Assembly: GCA_964036315.1 (NCBI GenBank)
Contig: OZ038495.1
Span: 24,152,690-24,216,689 of the forward strand
Source: Acanthosepion esculentum
Lineage: Eukaryota; Mollusca; Cephalopoda; Sepiida; Sepiidae
Length of the DNA stretch: 64,000 nt
Direction: 5' to 3'
In this document: positions 57,996 through 64,000 of the stretch, piece by piece
Position numbering within the stretch: the stretch's first letter is position 1
How the letters are laid out: each line of letters starts with the position of its first letter
Notes under the pieces: model-generated
Seen by the model: only the letters and a program-made list of their open reading frames with translations
Database searches by the model: none
Told to the model about the DNA's origin: nothing
Program-made: the position numbers and the translations under genes

Positions 57996-60900
57996 CTAGC
58001 CGAGGTCCAAGTGCCACTCCAAGTCAGCTCCTCTCACTCTACACATTCGCGCAAGATTTACCCACCTTTTGGCGAATTCTGATGAAGGGAGTCGCCGCCT
58101 TTCCGTCCTAATCTTGACTTTAAGCTGATGCTTAAAGTACAAGATTAGTAGGGAAGAAGTGAACTTCTCACCTTCATAGAATCCCTTCTGACGCGTCACC
58201 CAAATCACGACTCTCATAACTCCTAGCAAGCAGTGGAACACATAGAGTTCAGACTCCGTTAGCGGCGGGGCCACATTGCTACAAACAGAAGCGGCCTCAA
58301 GGACGAAAAACTTTCCCTGCAACATGCGAACCATGAGACCTTCAACAAACTTACACAATGGTGCTACCGACTTGCAATGAAAGAAGACGTGACCAAGGGT
58401 CTCGACTTCCCCCTCACAACGTCGGCAGTTTGGATATTTCTCCAAACCCGCTGCGCAAAGTTTTTTGCCGACCCAGAGGGCCCCACGTATCACCAGCCAG
58501 GTGAGGGATGCCTCATCGTTGTTGAGACATTTCAACCCGGAAGCCCAAGGCCAGATTGAGCGAGCCTCCTGCTTCGTAAGACCGAGCTCGTCAATCAAAT
58601 CATCATGAACGGACCCCCTGACTACCACCCGATATAATGCCCTACGAGACAACGCCTGGACGTTGTGGAGGCCAACCGTCGCCCGTAAGAGGTGTTTCAG
58701 AGCCAGACGACATTCACGGTAGAAGGAGCACTCGGCACGAGGCAAACGGCCAGCCTCCTCCTCGCCCGAGTGCACACTTCTCAAGGATGGGAAGGATCTA
58801 CGGGCGTCTTCCTTCCAGAAGGCGCCCCCGTCATCCGAATCGCGACACAAACGATCCAGGAACCCGATGCGAAGCATATCGAGACGAATCTCAATGCTAG
58901 GCATACCTAGACCGCCTTCAGTAGGATGAAGGCAACAGATCTCCCGACATACCCTAGGAGCTCTGCCTCTCCACAAGAAAGAGAACAAGAGCTGTACTAA
59001 TGAAAGCACTGTGGTAGACGGAAGTGGAAGTACCGAGAGTCGGTAAAGGAGAATCGGGTAGATATGTGAAACACATACCTCCGCCCTCCCCTTCAAGGAA
59101 AGCCTCCTCCGAGACCACAAATTAATTGCGCTCTCGGCCTTCTCTCGTACCTCCGACCAATTCATATCCAACTGGATATCAGGACCGAACCAGACGCCGA
59201 GTATCTTGATCGGCCCATCCGTCCAGCTGAATGGTCCGGGAAGAGAAACCCCCTTCCACGCACCCAACCGCAAGCCAACAGACTTATCGCGGTTGATCTT
59301 GGCCCCTGTCACCATCTCATACCCACCGATTTCTCTGCTGACTTCGTTAATCTCGGCTCTGCTCGACACAAGAACCGAAACGTCGTCAGCATAGGCAGAA
59401 TACCTGGCCGAGGTGGTAGCACCAGGTAAAGAGATTCCGCGTAGGACCGGATTCGCCTTTAACTTGCGAAGGAAGGGTTCCAACGCAAGAACGTAAAGCA
59501 TAGGCGAAAGCGGACAACCCTGACGAATAGATCGAGACAATACGAAAGGTTCCGATCTTACCCCGTTCACTTCCACCAGCGCACCGGGGGTCGCATACAT
59601 AAGCCGGATCCAGGAGCGAAAGTACGGCCCGAAACCGGCAGCCGAAAGAACAGCCTCCAAGAATCGATGGTCAACCCTATCAAAGGCCTTGGACTGATCT
59701 AAATTGATCAGCGCGGCTTCACTGTCGACTTTCTCGATGATCAGGCGCACCATGTGAAGGTTGTCCTGAATAGTCCGGCCCTTCACAGAACAAGTCTGCT
59801 CGGAGCCAATCAGACTAGACAGGACAAGCTGCAAACGGTTAGCCAAGACCTTAGCCAAAATCTTTAACTCTGTATTTAACATAGTTAAAGGGCGAAAGTT
59901 ACCTATCCCATCCCCACCGCTTTTGTCCTTACGCAGCAGCTTGATCACACCCCTGGTGAAGCGTTGAGGTATAGACCCCTGCTTCATCCAGTTGTTAAAG
60001 ACCAGCTCCAGCAAAGGAACAAAAACGGGCGACTGCCTCAAGTACACTTCGTAAGGAAGACCATCTAATCCCGGAGACTTATCCAGGCCAACCTGTTTCA
60101 GCGCTTCCCAGATTTCCGACTCAGTGATGGGACCCTCGCACCCAGCCGCTTCAGCTGCCTCAAGGCAGGGAAAGTCAGCTAAATAGGTGTCGAACCGAGC
60201 AGAGCTCAGACCGGGCTCCCTGGTAAAAAGCTCCCGAAAGTAATCCCGAAAAGCCTCGCATATGCCCGAGTTTGTAGTCACTGTCCGCCCGTCCGGCAAT
60301 GTGACGCTCGCGATATGCCTTCTTGAAGCATTCCTACTTTCCTCTGCACGCAGTTCCGCGGCCATATTCGTCGCCTCAGAGGACATTCTTTTTAACCTAG
60401 CCCTAACTACCAGAGCTTGATCCTTCTTGCTAAGCAAGGAGGACAACTCTGCCTTAGCTAGGACTACTTCCCCACTATCACGGGATTTCACAGCCCGATC
60501 AACTCTTTGTTCTAAAGCCGTTTGCGCCGCTAATCTATCTACATTGAGTCGACGACTAAAATCGGCAGCAAACGTTCGAATTTTAGATTTAAGTTTGTCC
60601 CACCAGGCATTTCCCACCACAGCCCCCGTCAGTTCCCTTTGTAAGGTTAGTAAAAACTGGTCCCGGAAATGCTGCTCGCCAAATAACGAGCAGTTGAATT
60701 TCCAGTAGCCAGTCATCCTAACATTAGGCTTATCTAAGTTTACACGGACCCGGACAAGCCTATGATCCGAATAAACTATATAATGAAAACTTGGACACCC
60801 TAAGAGTCCTACATCGACTCTCCTAACTAAAACTCGGTCGAGGTAGCTCGCAAGCACACCTACAGCCGAGCTGCCACTATTTGTCCAAGTCCACACTACC

Positions 60901-61460
60901 CGCTGAGGGTGTTCATTCCGGTACTTGTCGATGAGATCAAACCCATCGACAAAGCCCCGAAAATGTTCCACTCCCCAGTTTTTAGTACCCGCTTTATATT
61001 TGGACCCTATACGATCTATATCGGGGTCAAGGACGGCATTCCAATCCCCCGCTAAAATTAACCGACGTGATGTCGTCATAAACGGCTCGATCTGCCGAAA
61101 CAAAGCAGGTCGCTCAGCCTGGGTATTGGGCCCATAAACCCCAATGAGACGCAAAGCCTTATCCTTTATGGTAGCATCCAGCACGCAAAGCCTGCCCGCC
61201 GGATCTGCGAAGACAAGAGCACACGCAGCCTTCAAAGTCTTGCTCACCAGCCAAGAGACACCCCTCGAGTGTCCATCAAAACATGCTGAATAAAGAGTAA
61301 ACTCCCTAGACAGAATGTCTTCATGATCGCGAGAAGAAAAACGGGTCTCTTGTACACAACATATATTCACACCGAGGCTCTGAAGGTCGCGAACGAGTCT
61401 CACCCTTCGAGACTCCGACCTCAGGCCTCGGACATTCACACTAGCTAACCAGAGTGCCAT
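57996..61460 (-). CDS. LINE copy 3 ORF2 (1154 aa)
   Basis: As copy 1 ORF2, with A847T and R964Q (shared with copy 2) and a private Y985S. Endonuclease, YADD and CCHC motifs intact. Confidence 0.93.
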   Translation of the reverse strand: MALWLASVNVRGLRSESRRVRLVRDLQSLGVNICCVQETRFSSRDHEDILSREFTLYSACFDGHSRGVSWLVSKTLKAACALVFADPAGRLCVLDATIKDKALRLIGVYGPNTQAERPALFRQIEPFMTTSRRLILAGDWNAVLDPDIDRIGSKYKAGTKNWGVEHFRGFVDGFDLIDKYRNEHPQRVVWTWTNSGSSAVGVLASYLDRVLVRRVDVGLLGCPSFHYIVYSDHRLVRVRVNLDKPNVRMTGYWKFNCSLFGEQHFRDQFLLTLQRELTGAVVGNAWWDKLKSKIRTFAADFSRRLNVDRLAAQTALEQRVDRAVKSRDSGEVVLAKAELSSLLSKKDQALVVRARLKRMSSEATNMAAELRAEESRNASRRHIASVTLPDGRTVTTNSGICEAFRDYFRELFTREPGLSSARFDTYLADFPCLEAAEAAGCEGPITESEIWEALKQVGLDKSPGLDGLPYEVYLRQSPVFVPLLELVFNNWMKQGSIPQRFTRGVIKLLRKDKSGGDGIGNFRPLTMLNTELKILAKVLANRLQLVLSSLIGSEQTCSVKGRTIQDNLHMVRLIIEKVDSEAALINLDQSKAFDRVDHRFLEAVLSAAGFGPYFRSWIRLMYATPGALVEVNGVRSEPFVLSRSIRQGCPLSPMLYVLALEPFLRKLKANPVLRGISLPGATTSARYSAYADDVSVLVSSRAEINEVSREIGGYEMVTGAKINRDKSVGLRLGAWKGVSLPGPFSWTDGPIKILGVWFGPDIQLDMNWSEVREKAESAINLWSRRRLSLKGRAEVCVSHIYPILLYRLSVLPLPSTTVLSLVQLLFSFLWRGRAPRVCREICCLHPTEGGLGMPSIEIRLDMLRIGFLDRLCRDSDDGGAFWKEDARRSFPSLRSVHSGEEEAGRLPRAECSFYRECRLALKHLLRATVGLHNVQALSRRALYRVVVRGSVHDDLIDELGLTKQEARSIWPWASGLKCLNNDEASLTWLVIRGALWVGKKLCAAGLEKYPNCRRCEGEVETLGHVFFHCKSVAPLCKFVEGLMVRMLQGKFFVLEAASVCSNVAPPLTESELYVFHCLLGVMRVVIWVTRQKGFYEGEKFTSSLLILYFKHQLKVKIRTERRRLPSSEFAKRWVNLARMCRVRGADLEWHLDLG

Positions 61461-61471
61461 TATCAAATCGA

Positions 61472-63535
61472 CTAGGGTCGCCCATCCGAGTAGAACATTG
61501 CTGGGGTGAGGACACCGACAGCCTGTCCCATTGAACCTGACGCCATCTCATTTTCGACGGTATCACCATGAGACAGGCCACCGATGTCCGCTGGAAATGT
61601 TAATTTAAGCGCCCTATACAGGGAAGGGTGAACAAAAACAGGGACCCTCCCTCTGCACGTTTTAGAAGGATCCAAATTGGGCTCAAATACCGCCGCTGGG
61701 GGCACTAATTTCAAAGATGAGTTTGCCTCCTCAATCATGCCCCAAATCTCCCGCGTACCCGGGCCCGATCGCACAACTGTTAGGAGTCTTTTTGCTTTTT
61801 CAAAATTTTTCGGGTCCTCAATGTCCAGTCCACTCAACTTTTGAAAGTTGAATAGGACTTTCAAGGGCCTGGGGTTCTTGGTTATCCCCAACACATTCTC
61901 CACATGGACCCGGGATACGCGGCAGACGTCTTCCCCTAAGTTATATGGAGGCTTCAGCTTTTTCTTCCCCTTTTCCCCCACGACCTGAGCGTCTGGACTT
62001 CTGTTGCGTTTTTTATGTGGTGTCTGTGTAGGTGTTGGGGTAGGTGTACAAGCTGGTGTGTGTGATGGAGTCATTCCAGATGGGGTCTTGATGGGGGAAG
62101 GCTTGTTTGAAATAGGTTTTTTATGTTTCGCAGGAGAATTTGATAAGGATTTTGGCGCTGGAGGTTTAGCAAATGATGGAGGGGAAGACGGGGCAGAGGA
62201 TGAGGGGCAGGGAACCCCCAGCGGCTTCTGTTTCTTTGCCTTTTTGTCCTCCAGCTTCTGCTTCAACTTTTTGAGGTCTAAGATCTTCTGCCAGCTTGGC
62301 TCATTAAGTTTCTGAGCAGGAGTCGCAGTCTCCTCATAAGAGGCCGAGGCGTCGCCCTCCGAGCTAGTAGAGGGAATGGGGCTGTAGGTGGTTTTGTCCC
62401 CGGAGTCATGCTGAGACAGAGGTCCCGCTGTCTGGACCTTCCCTTTGGCCCTACCTACTACACGCCATCCCCCCTCATCCTTCTCCTTATCCACACTTGT
62501 GGAAGGCGTTGGTTTGAGGGGCAATGGGGGCAAAGACCCAACCGAGGGATTTTCCACACCGGTCCGCTTAGTAGGTAGGCCCATTACAGGCGCCGCGGTT
62601 TTATCAGTGTCGGCCAAAGGGGGATTTGGGTCGCCAGCAACCGGAGCTCCAGGGGCCTTCTTCCCTGGGCAGGAGGAGGAGAGATGACCAGTCACTCCAC
62701 ACCTCCAGCATACTGGTTTTCTGCCAGTCACAATGACTGGCAATCTCCGGTTGCCAAAATCCAGACAGTTGGGGATGGACTTGAAGGCCGCCTCATCAAT
62801 CATGATGTCAAAAGTCCACCCCCCGTTCAAATTGTCCGAGAGAGCCCCTAAAATTTGGCCGTACTGCATAAAGAATGCAGCCAGGAGCTCTCCGGAAATT
62901 TGAGGAGGAACCTCAAACACTGCCACCCTGGTCCTTCGCCTACCCATGTATTCGGTACGGAGAATCAGGTCCTTTGTTATCAACTCCCTTTTTGCCATTT
63001 CCAGGCAATCCTCTGGCGTGGGCAGCAGTACGTCCCACATGAAGAATTTCACTCCCTTGATTACTCTTTGGGGTTTTATCCCCAGGGACATAAGTGATTT
63101 GATCACTGTGTCTTTCGTGGATCGACAGATTTTGCGCGTACGCCTGTCAACCGCGAAGACGGTCACCATTCTTTGTTCGAACTTCTGAAGTTCCTGGACG
63201 TCTTTAAGGATGCCATCTTTATTTACAAGATGGGCAAAATCCTTTGCCTTTTCCAGGAACTCCGCGATGTTCACAATACAACTCGGGGGGGACTTCCAGC
63301 AAGAGGGCGATTCCTCGGCTGTAGACTTGGACTGAGCCACTTTCGGCACCTTTTCATTTGTGTTGGAGACCTGCATGGCCTCCTCCTTGTCATTTGCGTT
63401 TGCCTTGTCAGGTTTGATTGGGGAAACCTTACCCCGTTTTTTAGATTTGGATTTATCTTTATCCGGGGGGTCGGCTTTAGCAGCCGCCCCAAAGAGGTCT
63501 TTCTTGACCCCTGACCGACTCATTTCGTCGGCCAT
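61472..63535 (-). CDS. LINE copy 3 ORF1 (687 aa)
   Basis: Same length as copy 1 ORF1. It differs by S-to-T in SNTNEK and by G in NKDGIL (as in copy 2). The CCHC knuckle and the 11-nt spacing to ORF2 are kept. Confidence 0.9.
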   Translation of the reverse strand: MADEMSRSGVKKDLFGAAAKADPPDKDKSKSKKRGKVSPIKPDKANANDKEEAMQVSNTNEKVPKVAQSKSTAEESPSCWKSPPSCIVNIAEFLEKAKDFAHLVNKDGILKDVQELQKFEQRMVTVFAVDRRTRKICRSTKDTVIKSLMSLGIKPQRVIKGVKFFMWDVLLPTPEDCLEMAKRELITKDLILRTEYMGRRRTRVAVFEVPPQISGELLAAFFMQYGQILGALSDNLNGGWTFDIMIDEAAFKSIPNCLDFGNRRLPVIVTGRKPVCWRCGVTGHLSSSCPGKKAPGAPVAGDPNPPLADTDKTAAPVMGLPTKRTGVENPSVGSLPPLPLKPTPSTSVDKEKDEGGWRVVGRAKGKVQTAGPLSQHDSGDKTTYSPIPSTSSEGDASASYEETATPAQKLNEPSWQKILDLKKLKQKLEDKKAKKQKPLGVPCPSSSAPSSPPSFAKPPAPKSLSNSPAKHKKPISNKPSPIKTPSGMTPSHTPACTPTPTPTQTPHKKRNRSPDAQVVGEKGKKKLKPPYNLGEDVCRVSRVHVENVLGITKNPRPLKVLFNFQKLSGLDIEDPKNFEKAKRLLTVVRSGPGTREIWGMIEEANSSLKLVPPAAVFEPNLDPSKTCRGRVPVFVHPSLYRALKLTFPADIGGLSHGDTVENEMASGSMGQAVGVLTPAMFYSDGRP

Positions 63536-64000
63536 TTAAAAGTTCAGGCAGAAACACTTGCCCAATTGTGAGGAGTTGAGATAGGGAGAAAGAAAAAATG
63601 AAAAAAAAATAAAAGGCAAAACAAAAGTAGTTAAAGTTAAAGTACCACAAAAGTAAATTAAAACAAATTAACAATAAACTTTAAATCAAAGGCTATAAAA
63701 TAAATAAACTTGGAAAACTAAAAGTTCTAGAAAAAGAAAAGAAAAACTATAAACTAAATAGTCTCGTAAGACTTTAAAAAAATAAAATAAAAATGGCGCC
63801 CGAAGGCAGCCGAAATAAAAGAAAAAACAATAAATAAAACTCCTACTTTTTTTTTCCAATTAAACAACAGAAAAAGAAAAAAGAAAAATGTCTGGTTTGA
63901 CACTAGTCAAACCAAACTAAAAAAATAAAGGTTTGCGGCCGAAGCCGCTAAAGAAATAAATTAAAAACAAAAAAGCTGAAACTTAAAAAATTAAAGGATT
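63536..64000 (-). promoter_or_regulatory. LINE copy 3 5'UTR, partial
   Basis: Contains the first four hairpins of the series (UACG, bulged UUCG, 9-bp stem, GCGGC-UUCG-GCCGC) with a short deletion and A-run changes. Cut by the window edge. Confidence 0.75.

Larger units (their letters stand above)
57229..64000 (-). mobile_element. Tx1-like LINE copy 3 (5' end beyond window)
   Basis: ORF2 and ORF1 intact; 465 nt of the 5'UTR are visible before the window ends. Confidence 0.9.

Noticed and set aside
44401..63514. Plus-strand frames antisense to the LINE ORFs (for example 47768-48079, 48209-48451, 44401-44664 and their copies)
   Set aside because: They recur in each LINE copy only because the sense ORFs recur; no motif and no start context.

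Overview
This is a metazoan nuclear DNA window: AT-rich, intron-bearing and dominated by mobile elements. The mix of long (AT)n tracts, tRNA-derived SINEs, jockey-like LINEs, Penelope-like elements and Tx1-like LINEs would fit a mollusc, most likely a cephalopod. That assignment is inference; no sequence here proves the species.

Host genes. Two tandem paralogues of an SLC22-type (major facilitator superfamily) organic-ion transporter lie on the minus strand. Gene A (18784 down to position 1) contributes coding exons 1-6 and runs off the left edge. Gene B (41846 down to 28208) contributes coding exons 4-10, including the stop codon. Its exons 1-3 are not seen and would lie beyond 64000. Every junction has GT/AG borders and matching codon phase, and the exons present in both genes (4, 5, 6) have the same phases. 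Exons 4 and 5 are identical in length. Intron 4 also keeps homology near exon 4, so the pair arose by tandem duplication.

Repeats in gene A and the intergenic region (1-28200). Intron 4 has three solo LTRs with 5-bp target duplications and the 3' end of a jockey-like LINE. Intron 3 has a SINE, a jockey-like endonuclease fragment and one arm of a 469-bp inverted repeat. Intron 2 has a dead Tc1-like transposon whose transposase is interrupted by the other arm. Intron 1 has a Penelope-like fragment with RT C-terminus and GIY-YIG endonuclease. The intergenic region holds a chimeric 5S-rRNA/tRNA SINE, a 108-bp palindrome, two locally duplicated segments and a pogo/Tigger MITE.

Gene B introns (28200-43000). 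These hold two broken jockey-like LINEs, a Tigger-like element with a transposase remnant, a truncated LTR, and a GC-rich, hairpin-packed 250-260 bp satellite.

The right third (43000-64000) is the highlight. It is a head-to-tail array of three nearly identical Tx1-type LINEs, about 7.1 kb each, all on the minus strand. Each carries ORF1 (CCHC knuckle) and ORF2 (AP endonuclease, reverse transcriptase, CCHC). ORF2 is open in all three copies. ORF1 is open in copies 1 and 3 and frameshifted in copy 2. The array sits inside the GIY-YIG coding region of a second Penelope-like element, and the same roughly 26-30 bp of Penelope sequence recurs at every 3' junction visible. This suggests site-specific insertion with regeneration of the target. 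The 5'UTR carries a series of UUCG/UACG hairpins, two of which show a compensatory base-pair change. If gene B is intact, the array lies in its intron 3.
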